A DNA stretch of 64,000 bases from Hypericum androsaemum. Its lineage: Eukaryota; Streptophyta; Magnoliopsida; Malpighiales; Hypericaceae. Made by a program: the position numbers and the translations under genes. Below the pieces are notes generated by a model. It made no database searches. It had not been told where the DNA came from and worked only from the letters and a program-made list of their open reading frames with translations. The DNA lies in the NCBI GenBank assembly GCA_963995505.1, contig OZ023181.1, forward strand, positions 18,162,221-18,226,220. The letters are read 5' to 3'. Shown piece after piece: positions 32,101 through 46,924 of this stretch; the stretch's first letter is position 1; the number at the start of each line of letters is the position of its first letter.

Positions 32101-35100
32101 AGCATAATGGAGCTTTGATCAAGAGCTTATAAAATTAGTCCAAAACCTGAATAAATGAAGTCCTTGCCGTTGTAGCTAAATCCATGATCAATCAGAGTTT
32201 CACTGCCACAAAAGCCAATAAATTTGTTCCAAGTTAAAAATCAGCTCATCAAGACTCAAAAATTAAGTGTAAAACAAATATCAAGAAGAAGCACCTTATA
32301 GCTTCAACTGTGTCGGCATGACCACTAGGTTCCCCAAATGCACTACCATAATGAAATCTGCCACTTGAAACTCCAGCTTTACTACCAAGAAGCTCAATCA
32401 TCTTTCCAACTGTCATTCGACTAGTTAAAACGTAGAAGATTCAGTCAACATCCCAAAGTATCAAATTTGCAACTACAAAAATTATGTCTACGCAAGTTCA
32501 AAAAGAGAGCTAGAGAATGAAAACAAGGGCTTCATTGACATCGATCAGAAAATTGCATTCACCCAACTAGTAAGATCATACCATGGTAAAATATAATAAA
32601 GAAATACCTGTGTTCATCTACATGATAAATTAGTTTCAATTAGTTAAGCGCTTTCAGAGAATTTTTTTTATACCTTTTATCTTAAAGGGGTGCAACACAA
32701 GGACTTCCCACGAGGTACAACGTTCAGAAAAATGGGAAATCTTGATGGCATGCTAGTAACAGCCAGTCAAAAAAAAATTAACCAGGGCAAAGTAAACTAC
32801 AGTCGGTTCCTAAATGTGGAAAGGTGACATGCACCTAATCTAAAGGCCTGTTTGCCTTTCAAAGTAGGTAAAAACCTCATAATTTGTAAGCCTTTATAGC
32901 AATCCACACATTTTGAGGAACCCTTCGCCATCGCAGAAAACAGATGTGAGGCAGCCTGGCAACACCACCCCGATTATTTTGTTAGTGTTCATATGCACGA
33001 CTCTAGCAGCCTGGTGACTAAGGTGCATGCACATCGTCACTCTCTTTCCAGCATAGAAATTGACAATGATCAACAGCTAATTATAGAACAGAAAACAGAT
33101 AATTCCTTCTTGCTTAACTTAGGTGTTGATACTCTACATTCTTCCAATTGCACCAATCTATAGCTGATACTAGTATAATGGGCATCTTTTTGGTGCAAAC
33201 TTGGTTACTTTACATTCTTCCAGTTGCACCAATCTATAGCTGATACTAATATATTGGGTATCTTTTTGGTGCAAACCTGGTACCGCGACAATCTATACAT
33301 AGCAAAGCTTTCTTATGGGTAATAAGATCCATAATAAATGAGCATGGATTACGTCCTTGTTTCTGGTATGAAGTCAGCAATCAGAAATCAACAGAGAAAT
33401 GGACATAGCAGAGATACCTCGGAAACCCGTGAGGGTTCATGATCAAGTCAGGGCATATGCCACGTTCAGAAAATGGGAAATCTTCTTGATAAACAATAGT
33501 TCCACAAACACCTTTCTGCCCGTGTCTGCTACTAAATTTGTCACCAACCTTAAAAGGATAACAGATCCACATCAACCACGATGAATTGATAAATGATGCT
33601 TAAGATCAGAATTTCACACAAATTTTGAGACTCCACCTCTGGCCTCCGTGTGTGTCGAACAACAAACTTTATACATAAGTTGTTATTCCTGTCAGAACTA
33701 AGAGCAACTCTATCAATTACACAAGGCTCGGTCCCTTCAGGTCCCTTATATTTCTGTTTGCTTGGCTTGTATCTCCTGCCAAATTGCAGTTTATGAGCAT
33801 CTAGAGATTTCAAAGATAAAAGAAAAGGCAATGAAATAAACAAGACCTACATGTCAGCTAATGCTGCAGCAGATTTGGGCTGCCCCCTTGTTTCAAGGGG
33901 AATTTGCTTATTGATGAAGGTGTCATTGGGCCTAATAATTTCACCAGGGGATGCAATTCCATCATAGTCCAGAACCTAAAAAGGGATGGTATTAGATCAG
34001 ATGCAAAAGGCCAAACTAAGGATGAAGATTAAAAATTATTGAATGAATATAATCTAGCATTATGGTTGGAGAAGGTATGATTACTTTAGTTATTTTGAAG
34101 TTTGAAGTAACAAACTTCAGCAGCAAAAACATTTTCCTTGTGTTACCAACTTACCATGTGGCAACCGCTAACAGCCAGTAACGGCTTTTAGACAGTCTGT
34201 CCGTAGGAGAAAACATTTATAAGGGACGGCCAATACACCTCATCGTCAGGGAACTTTAAATGTTCTAGAAGACTAGTAAATCAATATTAATCATCTGGTT
34301 CCTTCAAAAGGACAGTAATCAATGGTTTGACCAAATTCACTGGATCTGAATATATTCTCTGGAAAATGGAAAATACATTTCACAGGAAAATAAATAGACA
34401 GTAAAATTAAATATAAGTTTCAAATAAATCTGTTGAACTAAATCATTTAAAAGGTAAGCAATTTTTTCTTAATTCAGACTGCAAAACAAATTCCACGTCA
34501 AAGGCGCAAATCACAATACAGCAGGAATAGGTCCGAATCCATTCAAACTATTATTTGAGAGTGAAAAGTCATTATTCCAAATAATATAACGTGGTGGTCA
34601 TTCGCACTAAAAGAAGACCACTGTCAGATGGTAAGCTAGTTTGGAGAAGACACGGCCAACACGTGTCTGTGAGTGTGCGCAAGACACTTTACATGACTAA
34701 ATATTCATAATCAGCAATGTGCGGATATCAGGGAGCTGCAGATTCAAATCATTAACTTCTGATATCAAGATCCACAGCACCTTTCTTCTAAGTTTCGTCT
34801 AGCCAGAGGTCACTTAAGCTAGTTTGGTCAGCATTCATACCCAAAAAATTGAGGAAGATTCACAAACCACTGCAGCAAATGAACTGGCTATACTTTCTTT
34901 ATAAGGCTTATTTCTAGATCAATATTAACTTACTCGCTCTCCTTCGTCAGCTTTTTGTGGTCTTAGAATTCTGTCCATCCCACCATTCTCGTACCGTTGG
35001 TTGACATAAGCAAACCTGATTACAGAACACGAGTAAGAGAATACATAACTAAAGAAAACAAATATTCAGATAACAGGAGGGTTCGGCATATTATACTTCT

Positions 35101-38100
35101 TCAAAACAATACAACGCCCAAACCCACGATCTAGAGATGACTTGTTCATGACTATTGCATCCTCTATATCGTAGCCACTGTAGCTCATAACTGCAACTGT
35201 AGCATTCTGGCCAGCTCCAAGCTTATCGTACCCAACCTGAAAGCAATCAGATAAATTTCACAGCCCCCACCAAATTAACATATAAATCAAACAGCCTTAC
35301 CAGCTCAATTGTCTTGGTTGTCAATAACGGCCGCTGAGGATAAACTAACAGGTAGAGAACTGTGTCCATCCGATTAAACTGCTCAAGACAAATAAACCTC
35401 TCAGGAGAACTAGCATAGATACTGAAAAGCTATGCAATTGCATTAACAAAGCACAGTGCAGGAGCAGCAATTAGTTACTGATAACCAGTACAAAGTCTCA
35501 CAGATCTACTAAATTTCACCAGAGCAGTGGACAATAGTCGCATGCTCCCACTCAGACTTCTGGGAAGAAAAAAAAAAACTTTCCACAATCGCTAAGAAAT
35601 TTTCCAGGACCATCAACATAAACTGAGCAATTCATCTAACTTTTGTAAATTCAATCATATCAAGAGAAACAAGAACCGCATGATCTACTGTCTCTCTTTA
35701 CCATCTATGAAAGGAAATAAACTACAAAATGAAATGTGCACCCAAAAAATATAATGTAACGCGGGCAATTTTTTTCCAAATTTTACACCAAAAATATACT
35801 TTTTACATAATTATTACATGCATGCACCCCAAAAAAATTAAAAGTGCGCCACAAAAAAATTAAACCACCCAAAACATAATGTGTTAACTGAAAGAAACAA
35901 GATTCACCACACTGATCAAAATTTATGGCACCGCCACTGAACGAACTCCTGAACAATGTCACTTACCTGGTTGTATGCAATGTTTCCCATAGCTTGTTTA
36001 CCCATGGCACACTGTTAGGAACAGAGAAGAAATTAAACAACAGTTATTAAGTTGCATTGAACACAAGTATTGCAACCATTTATCCAGGAAAAAAGTATAA
36101 TTGCAATAAACTGTAACCTGATAGGTATTCCTTGGTGACTGGTTATGGTGAGGAAAAGGTATCAACCCAGCACAAACACCTAATATAGTAAAAGGCTCTA
36201 TCTCAATATGAGTCGTATCATTTGTAGCTTCAGTTTCATACAATGCGATCTGTGAAGATATATAAATCAATTAAGAAGTCTAGTCCACTGATCAATAAAT
36301 GGAAATAATAAATAACACTACTCTGACTGTCTCACCAATGCATTGTTCTCCTCGTTAACATCAAGATACTCAACCAACCCCTCGCTTAAGAAATCATCAA
36401 AAGTGCGGAATCCATCCTGAAGGAAAAAATATATAAATCAGCAACCACTAATTTCCATCAAACATCACACAAGCATAACTAGATTTACCGACAACTCCTG
36501 CATGTGGTGTGCTTTAATCCTTGATACCCCTTTGTCTGCAATGACCAGGGGCCGACAAACTCGACCTCCATCTGAAGCAATATAAACAACACGCTGCAAT
36601 ATATTTACCTAGTCAGCTATCCACTAATCATTTATAACAAGGGCAATCAAAGATGGTTTTGGAAAGTTGAAAAGAGAAGGATGAGGGCAGAAATAGATTC
36701 TAGATGCATATAATTTTCTTTATAGGACACTCATTTAATGTCTGCTGATTTCCAAATGACTATCAAAGTCTAGCCGATTCTTGATGAATCATTGAGCAAT
36801 GAAAAAAGAGAGAATCATTGAGCAATGAAAAAAGACAGAATCATTGAGCAATGAAAAAAGACAGAATCACTGTTGTTATGCAACCCATTTACTTGCCTGC
36901 TGTGACAAGACTCAAAACAGGGAAAATACTAATTTGCTATCAATTTGGCCAACACATATTAAAAGGTTATAGGGGCACAACAACTGGAGAGAATTACAGG
37001 CACGGTACAGAATAGGAGCACATACACTGAATTGGAAGAAAAACACAATGATCATGTCCACCAGCAGAAAAATTACCTGTTTCTCATTGACAAAGACGCT
37101 CACAAACTCGCCAATGTAGCCAGTTCTTCGTAGTGTCCTCATTGAATTAGCAAATTTCTACAGCGATGAATTCAGAAAATGAGAGAAGACGGAGAAAATA
37201 AGTGACACAAATAGGAAAAAAAAATTGGCTTGGGAAGCTACAGTGTCATAAGTTTACATGTTTTGGACACTATTACCTGTGGCTTCTTGTGCTTGCCAAG
37301 AATAATACCATTTAGCATAACTAGAAAAGAATTTGGTGTGTGCAGCTCTTCTGCAGATAGAAATTCCAAATCTTGTACGCCTAAATAGTAGCACTGTGTG
37401 GACCAAAAATAAAACAATATTTGTTATTTATGTGCTAGAATAGTGAATTCTAACCATCCTATATCAAGAAGCCAAATTCATGGACTCAGTAACAAAGCAA
37501 CCCACCTTAAGCTCGCATCTCAACAAAGTGGGTTACATATGAATAGATCATTCATTACTTGATTTAATACAACCTCGAAGTTCTAGATATCCAAATGTCA
37601 AAGCCATCGGCTAGAATCATCTCAGTAAAGTCGGTACATATGATGGACAACACAGTTCTAAGCTCACTATTACCTAATGCAATTTTGTCATTGTAGTGAT
37701 ATCAAAAACTGAATTAACACTAGTATTTTCAACACAGGTGGGGGAAGCATGAACAATTTTTACAGCTACGTGAGGAATATTCCTGTAATGAACAACTTTT
37801 GAAAAGAATGATTGGTGTCAAAGGAAACTGAGGCAGCTTATGACCCCCAAAAGAAATGTCAAGAGGAGGAAATTCCAGTGGGACAAATTATCAAAGAGAA
37901 CTGCAAGTTCTCAAGATAAACAATATAAGATAGTGAGAGAACTGGATGTGAGGCAGCGAAGAAAAAACAAAAGGCTTCCAGTTCTCTCCAAAAGTTCAGA
38001 GATCATGTCAACAAAAGAGCATCAGATTGTCATTTACAATTAGAAAATCCATGGAAAACATGATGTGGATAATGTTAAACTTGCCAGAGTTTTTTTTTTT

Positions 38101-41100
38101 GGGTGGAAAACTCACCAGAGGTTATTAACTCTCAAACAATCTTGTGTTAATTTCCATCTTAAACAAATGGGGAGTACATTTAGGCGAGAACATACCATAT
38201 TAACTAATGGACCCTCTTCTTCATCTGTTGTGACATGAGTCATTAACGCCAAATTCTTTACCAATCCGCAAGCCTCCCCTTCAGGTGTATCACACGGGCA
38301 AAGCATACCCCACTGTAACAAGAGCATATCTTTCTATATCAAATGGAGCTATAAAGTGCGCAAACACTAAAATCTGAGTCCAAGAAAGAGACAGTGAAAG
38401 GAAAATTTCATTATGGAAGGAAATTTCAATGAGCGGAACCAACATAATACATACCTGGCTAGGCTGCAAGGCTCTTGGTCCACTAACTTTCCTGGACTTC
38501 TCAAATTGTGGAGAGACTTTGGTCATATGGCCCAAAGTTCCAATAAATGCTAACCTATTTAACACCTTTTTTATCAAAGGATTCTGTCAGTTTTTTTCTT
38601 TTGCCAAATAAGGGCTCTTCGTTAGTCATGCTGTAATGAACAAGAAAAAACAGAAAGCAATAGCAAGCGGCAGATGCAACATTTTTTTCGGAAAGGTATT
38701 GAAAAGCACAGATGAAGAGTATACAACCTGAGTCATTCCTTTCCTGTGCATCTTAAAACGTTTGATATCCCAGTTGCCTGTAGAGATAGTCCTCTCTAGC
38801 CCATTAGTGATACTGTCTCTGACCAGAAACTTAAGAAGAAAAAATAAACATCAAAATAGTGAGAACTGAATAGAAAAATGCTTTAGCATTTCCGAAAATT
38901 TCAAATCAAATAAAAAGTAGACCTAGCAATTACTAGCAGTTATCGGCAACAAGAAAAGGAAGTTTGCACAAGCATTTGTCCAAAAAGTGCATGTGACTAT
39001 TAAGAATTTGGGCAAAGATCAAGTTTTAGAGACGGAGGGAGCAGTTGGCAAATGGCTGTCTTGGAAGAAAATTTAGTTGCGACAGCACTTCGACCAGCCA
39101 ACTGCCAAACTAATCTCCTCCCTTGTTTTTCTGGGGGAGCCATGGAAGGGATGGTATCCAATAGATAAAGTAAGTAATAAATCCAAGGATATGGGGATCA
39201 GTTTCACTTAGCTGAAAAACTTCATAAAACCATGGTGTACCTTAACCAATTTACAAGTCGCATTCATGTATATAAGAGGAGGCAAACGCCAACGAATTTA
39301 TCCTTTTGGTTGGGATAATGCCCAAACCACTTTGACCACAATTAATCAGCAATGTGCCAAAGGATAAATCAAAAAGGGGAACAAACGGTATGTGCAAATT
39401 CCCTTAGTTCTGCATCCCATTCAAAGCCTTCAATGATCACAAAAGCAAAGATTTCATCCAAGATTATCAGTGCAATTAATCTTACAAGCTACAAGAAGGG
39501 TCACGTCAGAACCATATCAGCAGCGAAAGAAATTATGGTGTTTATATGTCCTCCAAACAACATTGTAAATCTGACGCACCATCCCTTACAAAGATGGGTC
39601 AATCCATTACAAATAGCAAGAATTGCTGTAAAATGTGACATTTTTACAGTTTTTTAGTGAGTTTCTTCGAAGTATAACTTTTTTAAAGGATCCAACGCAG
39701 AACTCAGGAAATATTTTCCCCCTTGTGGAGTATCTCTTGGATATTTTATGAAATAATAGACTCACAGAAAAGCCAACCCATTATCCAATCAATGCTTGAA
39801 TATGAACCATGAAATAGCCAGTTTTGAGTGCTTATATTAAGTTGATAAGACTAGTTCCAGCAATTCATTTTTCCTCCAGGACTGTCTCCACTTACTTGGG
39901 ATGGGTCGAATCGGCTTGAACGGTTTTGCTTTTCCAGCACCTTGTCCATTTGCTCGCGAACTTCTTGTATCATTGATTTGAATAGATCCTATGGGAAAAA
40001 AAGGAGGCATATTGTAATGGATTGAAATGATCAATCAGCATTTTCAATACATGTTGACTTAAACAGGAATACCTCGAAAAGCAGTGATATCAATTGGCCC
40101 GACAACTCCAGTCGCTTGTTGCCTACGTAATCCTACAGTCAGAAGCAAAGAATCCTGCTTCTTTAGGTCACCAAAGGAAAAATATATCGATGTGCAAAGA
40201 GAACAGCTGGTCCTTTTGAGTGATCAAATTCAAGATCATTTCCTCAGTGGACAAGTCTTTAACTTCAAACAAAAAGTATGAAATGGTCGTTGTTTCAAAA
40301 TATTTTTTCCCCATGGAAAGTATCCGAGCTAATTTTATATCAGAAGAAGGATTAGTATTAACTGAAGAACAAACGTAAGGCTCAACAACAGACTACACAG
40401 TTAAGAAGATGGATTAGCAATAGGGGTTGTCCAGAACAAGAATGTCAGGAAGGAAAGATTTGTCGACAGCTATCACCAACTTGGCAGTACATATAGTCCT
40501 TGTAGATAAATAAAGTTATGGGCTATATGTTCAGCTCAATCAGTTACAGAGATAGAAATAAACCGAGTTTATTCACATCAGTTCAGTATTAATCCAATTA
40601 CCTTGTCATCTACTGCATCTTTATTCAACAAGGCCTCCAACATTCTTCTCATCATCACTCCAACATATAAGCATTTCTGCCGGAAGTTGTTGTTGTATAC
40701 CTGAACAAACCAGAGAGATGAATATAACTGTGTAAAACTGTCCACATATTTCTAAACTTGTTGGGAAATTACCTGAACATGTGCAAGAAATGTGTCTCTC
40801 AGGATACCCAATGGTCTGCTTTCCTGATAACAAATACAAGTGTGAATTCAGCAAAGCAACCAGAGACAAAATAATAGCTTATGTTGGAAAATTACTCATC
40901 GGTCTCTATAACTATGATTCCATAGAGTTTTATCTTTAAAGAAAGGAACAAATAAAATCAATTTCATAACCGTGAGATGAAAAAAAGCAACAGGAAGTAC
41001 TTAGGAATTCTATTAATTATCTCAATCCCGTAACCTATCTGCTTTGAAACACAAACCAGAACCAACTTGGTGTTTTACCCAAATCAGTTATCGAGCGACA

Positions 41101-44100
41101 TTCCTATCAAACTACTCCATTCCTATCAAATCAGTTACCCAAATCAGTTTAACACGAGTCTAATGTGAAGTTCATAAAACAAATGTTTCAGGGGAAATAA
41201 GGAGAGAGATGACCTTTTCCGAAGTAGGTGATGCAGACTTCTTTTCATATGTGCCTTGCGGATACCTTAGTGGGCGCAAGAAACCCTATAAAATAAAGAG
41301 GTGGTGTCGGATAAACTACTTCTGGGAAGCTGCAATTAATATCTCTTCATAAAATCCATAACACGTGGCAGAGATAAATGATCCAACAAAAGAGTTCAGT
41401 GAGGTGGTGCATCATTTGAAATGTGTCTGATATAAGAAACAAGTCTAGTGACAAGAGCAGGAAATCTGTTGACAAGTGGCGGTAATTGTATATAAAGTTT
41501 TCCAGACCGAGTAGGCAGCTTGGGACACCCAGTCAATTAGTCAGAACTCAGAAACTTATCCAGAAACAGAGGGACAACCAATTGGGGCAATAAATAGCAA
41601 CTCAATACTAAGTGTAGCACATAGAAGTACGCTTGTCTGCATCCAGAGCCTCTGTCATCTAAATTCTAGTCCATTTTCTAGTATGTCCAAGGACAATGAG
41701 GATACAAAATAAAATCAGATGATCAAAAATTGTCCCAGATTAGAGAGATGGCAGATGTTGAGAAGGCATGAAAAAAGGAATTAGTTGTCAGTGGTTTGCA
41801 ACTCAGCTATTCATTCAGGCCAGCTCAAGAGTAGTTGCTAGATGGACAACCAAGACGCGAATGATTATGCTCTTTATCTGTATCCAACTAAAGTGACAAT
41901 GGTAAGCTGTTTTAGGACCTTTGCAACTCTAGAACTGGTGCATTATTTTATGCTATGCATAAGGCAGCGCAGCCATCAAGAGGTCCAGAATTTTACGGGT
42001 TACACAACCGTGGAACATGAAACAGATTTCTAAATGCTTCACAGAGACAAGTAAGATGACGGCCTTTGCTACAGCCAACCATTTCATGAATCTTGGCATA
42101 TTCTAATTGTGCTCGTAAGCATATCAGGATCAGTTTCCTAATCACTAGCCACGCCATTAGGATAATTATCTTCCATCAGTTTATCTGTCATGATTTTCCC
42201 GACCACAAAATTTTATCTTCCAAGCACAATTAAATATCCAAGAAGAACCGATGCAATCCACACACTTTTTGAAGTTATCTGAAAAGGTAAAAAGAGAACG
42301 GTACCTTTTCAAGGTGGTGCAGAGCCTGGCACTGTGTGAGTACATTAGCATTCGAGCATTCCTGGAATTCAGTAAAATATTATGGTGCATCAAGATTCCA
42401 GAAAAATAACAAGTAAATGAGAGCAAACTTCAAGAGCAGTTATAATGGCTTGGATAGTAGCCATGCTAATAGTGATATCAAACACAATGATTCCAGGACA
42501 AGGAGTAGCAAAGCAACCAATTCAAAGATGATTGTCCTGGGTATGATAATATAAGATGGTTTAATAAAAATGAGAAAGTTCCAATCCAAGATGATAAATA
42601 TGGCGTGTTTTAGAATAATTGAAGTGCTTGTCTATATCTATCATAGTTAATTTTCCTTTATCAAGATTACATACACCTAACTTTTGTGATAGACATTATC
42701 CCAACAAAAGCTTCGCCAGAGTGTCCTGGAAAAGATTGATGCTATGATAACAGATTCTTGAAGTACTCCACAGGTTCACAACAAACCAACTGTTAGTTTG
42801 GGTAAAAATCATAATTATTAATCTTCGTCAAAGTTGCACAGCAAACATTTTTCTATGGGAAGAAAGTAAATAAGCTTCCACTTGCTTAAAAATCGGATTA
42901 CGATGGCTACTAAGCAAGTTCAGTTCATTTAACTGACAATGGTTATGTCTATTTTCTTGTCATAGTTTTTTTGTTTCTTTTCAGTACCATCCCTTTGAAT
43001 TTTAAGTTTTCAATGAATTTGCAATCCCTTCCTGATCACACACTACGCAAAAAGGAAAAATAATGCACAACCTCCTGATCGCTCTCAATCTCATTAACTT
43101 TACCTCTATAGATGGCAAAAGAAGAGTACCAAATCGAGGATCCCTTCCCAACATCTGAACAACCTCCTGATCACACTCCATCCCCATAGCCTTCAACACA
43201 ATCATGATAGGGACCTGAATAAAGTTTTTAACAAAAGAGCAATCAATCACACCACTGAAGTAAGTACCCCGTGTCGATAGAAATTAAAGATTGGAAACAA
43301 GAAAGAAAAGAAAACTAGTGTGGACCTTTTTAGTAAATTGGTTTAGAGATAAATATATCTTCTCCTTTTCCATTAGAATGATAGTTTTACTTTTTGTTCT
43401 CTCTGTATTGCTTGTGACAGATGCATTTATGCTGAAACCAGAAAGCCAGCAATCGTCATGGTCCAACAAAATGAAACATTTCAGAACTCAAAAGGTTGAT
43501 AACATAAGTAATATAACTAACCAACTACCAAGTTGCTGATAAAAGAAAAGAAGTTCATGATGGAAGAAGAAGTTTCTAATAGAAGATCCAAAAAAGAAGA
43601 GGAGATCCACTGGATGGCATTAATTACAAATTCATGAATGACTGGAATTTTACTAATTATTACGAGGACAGTAAAGAAAAAGATAAATCAATATGAATGT
43701 ATGACCATATGGAACACATTGTCTGTCCTTAAATAACTATTCACCCAAGACTATTTAGCATCAACGAGTGAATGTCTGGAACAATCACAGCAATTACTCA
43801 AAATCCACAACTCTTCCGGTAATTCAACATGTTTTTTTATTGATTGCAGCAAAAAACATTCGACCAACAACATCGTGCTAATGTAAACCTTTCTGCAACA
43901 AAATATCAAAAGAGAAATATCAAAAGGAAGAAAAAATTGATCTGCATTCCCATAAAATTTACTCTTCCATCAACAGGAAAGATGGATAAAAATATAGATA
44001 TTGAAAACTAAACGAACTTACTTTCCCTTCTTGTCAATGCCAATGATGATTCTATTCTTCGAAAGTTGCTCTTGGATTAGAACCACCTAAACAAACAGTT

Positions 44101-46552
44101 ATCCTACCATTAGAAACATTGATCAAACTTCCATCAAGCTCAAATCTCATTCAGCAAGGCATTTAATAGACAATACGATAAAAAAAGAAAAAAAATATAA
44201 GCCAAGTTCATCCTAGCCAAAGTAAACAACACTATAGTTCCAGTTGACACATGATGAAGTGTAAGGCCTGAAACCTTAACAATGGCAAGAGCATTATTCT
44301 GACCCTCCTGTGCTTCCAAAGTGCAATAGCATCGAAATAAAATACCTATAGACAATCCGTTTTCCACAAATAACAAAAATTTTAATGAGAAAAAATACTA
44401 TCGAGCGCATCCATGTGCATCAAGAAAGATCAATTACAATCCTCTTCAAAATCCACAAAATCTGAAACACTACAAAAAGTATATTCCCAAAACCATGTAT
44501 CCATAAAAGCATAATTCCGCCTCAAGCACCTTCTATTCCTCTCCATATAGAGATATCATTCACAGCAGATACTTCATCCAGAATATCATCACTAAGTATG
44601 CATATGGTCATTTCACTCGGGAAATAATTATTATTTGTTATCACAGTGAAAAGATGATAGATTGTTCATTTATTGCATACTTCAAGACCTTTTCTTTTTA
44701 AAAAGAGGTACACAAGACTTTTGACAAATGAAATCATAAAAGAAAAACCGAATATCACCTTCTCAACTCCTTTCACAACAAAGTATCCCCCGGGATCAAG
44801 AGGGCACTCACCTGCAGGCAAACAGGAAAAGCAAGTAAGAAGAACTGCAGGAAAATAATATTTAAAAAAAGAACAATCAACCAAACAAAATGAAATGTGA
44901 AAGTGAAAGTGAAGTCAATGCACACAAACCACTCTTTGCAAGTTCAGCTTCATCTTTGCCATGTAACACACAGCGGGAACTTCGTAACATGATCGGCATT
45001 CTTCCAATACAAACAAGATCCTGCAAAGAGAAATGCATTCTTAAGTGACAACTGCCTTTTAGATTGAAATAAAAAATTATCCTAGATTACCTTTTCCACA
45101 ATATTCTTCTCATGAAATCCTTCTGTGAACTCTATGTTGACATAAATTGGTGCAGCATAACTGTAATCAATGGAAAGAAGGGAATCAAAGAAAACACAAT
45201 AAGCACTCCATCCATCGTACTTTCATAGAAAGTTATCAAACTAATCAATGCATATGCACAATGCTACGACAGGAACATTTGATAATTATGGCTAAAATTT
45301 CAATTTACTAATTGGACCCTTAATGTAATAGCCAATGTGGCTATTTGACCCCATATGATAACTTTTTTTGCTAAATACATCTTTAATGGTGATTAATTTA
45401 AATGGTCGGGATTCCATTAATCGGACTTGTTATTTTAATTATTTCAAAACTATTCTGTAAGTTTCTCAAGCCAGGCCTCAAGAGCAAGTCCACTTGCTTA
45501 TAAGCTAGACTATCATAAAGTTGTCCATATTCTTATTCAAAAGCAGCTTATCCCCGAAAAGCCAAGCGCGAGGTTGTTCCAACCAGCAACCATTAACATA
45601 GCCAAACAAGTCTTCAAGACAAGACTGAAATTATAGGCTAACGTTAGCATCATTCCCCTACTAGCCAAACTGAAAAAGCATTTCACAGATTCACCACTAA
45701 AAACCATCATTCTTCTTTATGAATGGACATCGTATCCCTATTAGTTTTGTACCACATTACGCCCGATACGCATTTAGTGCGCAAGGACCTCTTACCTCGC
45801 ACAATATGCATCCACACTGATATGTAAACTTTTACAGGTAGTTTTAGTGCATATTAGTTCCATAAGGGATGGCAATTCTCTAGTTCACACAGAACATCAA
45901 ACTGATAAGGAAGTGTGACTTACGTTATGTCAGATAACCGGCACATATGAGGTTTAAGGGCAATCTGACAACCGTCCACCACCACCGAAGGTTCACCAAT
46001 CCTCACACTCTTAAACCTGTGAGAGGGTGATATGATATGAATATCATCATGCAAAATAAAACCAGTTTCTATTCCAAACTCGCTTAAAACTAAGAATCGC
46101 TAAGCCTTCACCTGATATATATGCCCGGAATTCGGGTGGATTCAATGCGATTATTGGCGCGCACGATCTTGTGTATCCCTACATTGACAAAATAATTGAA
46201 CGAGTCCAAGTGCTGCTTCACCAATCCCCTCACCTACCAACAACAAAAACTCGAGGTCGCTAACGATTCGCAGACAACAAAGAAAGGCGGAACGTTGATT
46301 TCTTTTACCTTGAGGAACTCGGGGAGGAGCGCGAACTTATCGACGGAGGACTTGATCGGAGCCGCCAGTTTCTGCATGTCTATATCCATAGGTTCCTTCG
46401 CGCCTCCCCTGTTTTCCATTCCGAGACAGATAATCAATCGATTTAGCTAGTGAAGAAAATGGAGAGAGAGAAAAAACGGCGTCGGAAGAGCGGAGAGGCG
46501 CTTACTGTTTCGGCTGGTCGCCGGGTAAGCAGTCCACCTGGCCGTGGACCAT
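29191..46552 (-). CDS. NRPC2: RNA polymerase III second-largest subunit (NRPC2/RPC2), 38 exons
   Basis: With the largest subunit it forms the Pol III active centre, which makes tRNA, 5S and U6 RNA in the nucleus. Exons: 46552-46506, 46408-46309, 46233-46112, 46016-45924, 45160-45091, 45020-44930, 44811-44759, 44086-44022, 43431-43326, 43214-43104, 42361-42305, 41285-41214, 40823-40773, 40700-40602, 40132-40073, 39988-39896, 38829-38728, 38565-38455, 38312-38196, 37393-37277, 37157-37077, 36593-36489, 36416-36336, 36249-36118, 36011-35967, 35378-35301, 35236-35097, 35015-34934, 33975-33851, 33775-33637, 33548-33418, 32420-32295, 32202-32147, 31460-31390, 30184-30100, 30019-29916, 29527-29399, 29235-29191. 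All are GT-AG and in phase, giving 1163 residues, full family length. Key motifs are [48 protein letters not shown] (about residue 917) and the C-terminal zinc site C1108, C1111, C1126, C1129. The ending [17 protein letters not shown] marks Pol III rather than Pol II. Exon 12 ([16 protein letters not shown]) is the least conserved. The gene looks intact. Confidence 0.93.
30631..30733 (-). mobile_element. tRNA-derived SINE in an NRPC2 intron
   Basis: The minus strand reads with an A-box-like TAGCCTAGCGGCACAAGG, a B-box-like GGTTCTAACCC, and a T-rich end. It is flanked by a 17-bp direct repeat with two differences (30614-30630 and 30734-30750). It lies in the intron between exons 34 and 35. Confidence 0.7.
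33130..33281. repeat. 76-bp tandem duplication in an NRPC2 intron
   Basis: Units 33130-33205 and 33206-33281 differ at only a handful of positions. They fall between exons 31 and 32 and affect no splice site. Confidence 0.85.
36788..36865. repeat. 26-bp triplication in an NRPC2 intron
   Basis: Three copies of ATCATTGAGCAATGAAAAAA plus AGACAGA differ at one position. They lie between exons 21 and 22. Confidence 0.9.
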
Positions 46553-46741
46553 GGCGAAGAGAGAAGCCGGGAGAGAGGGTTTAACCGATGGTTCGAGGTG
46601 TTCCGAGCCGGATAGGTCAGGGTTTTAGGAGAAGCTTTTTATAAAACGCAGTCGTTTGCTTATATATGAGATGAAACGTGTTTTGGTCCTTTTTCCTTTT
46701 GTTTTTGCATTTTTGGTTCGCCGCTTGACGGTGGGGTTTAA

Positions 46742-46911
46742 TTTTTTTTTTTTTTACCAATTGGTAGGTCTACTAAACAAATTTTGAAGGTTTTTAAAAT
46801 GTGGCAAAGTTTTTCCAACAAATTTTTAACATTATTGCATACTCAAAAATTCGAACTCAAAATCTGATTAAACTAAAATAATTCTATTACTAGGTCATCT
46901 GCGGTGGGGTT
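46742..46911 (-). mobile_element. tRNA-derived SINE just upstream of NRPC2
   Basis: Exact 13-bp direct repeats CGGTGGGGTTTAA flank it at 46729-46741 and 46912-46924. On the minus strand it starts with a GACCTAGTAATAG A-box-like block and has a B-box-like GAGTTCGAATTTTTG. It ends in a poly-A tract (poly-T on the plus strand, from 46742). It lies 190 bp upstream of the NRPC2 start codon and may sit in the promoter. Confidence 0.75.
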
Positions 46912-46924
46912 TAAGGAAAAACAG

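Noticed and set aside
30185..45923. Short plus- and minus-strand frames inside NRPC2
   Set aside because: They are intron read-through or antisense shadows of the exons. The exon chain in phase explains the region.
29191..46552. Pol II (NRPB2) or Pol IV/V second subunit instead of Pol III
   Set aside because: The N-terminal region ([21 protein letters not shown]), the short C-terminal zinc site with GYYNHKL and the ending MNIVPRL are those of RPC2.
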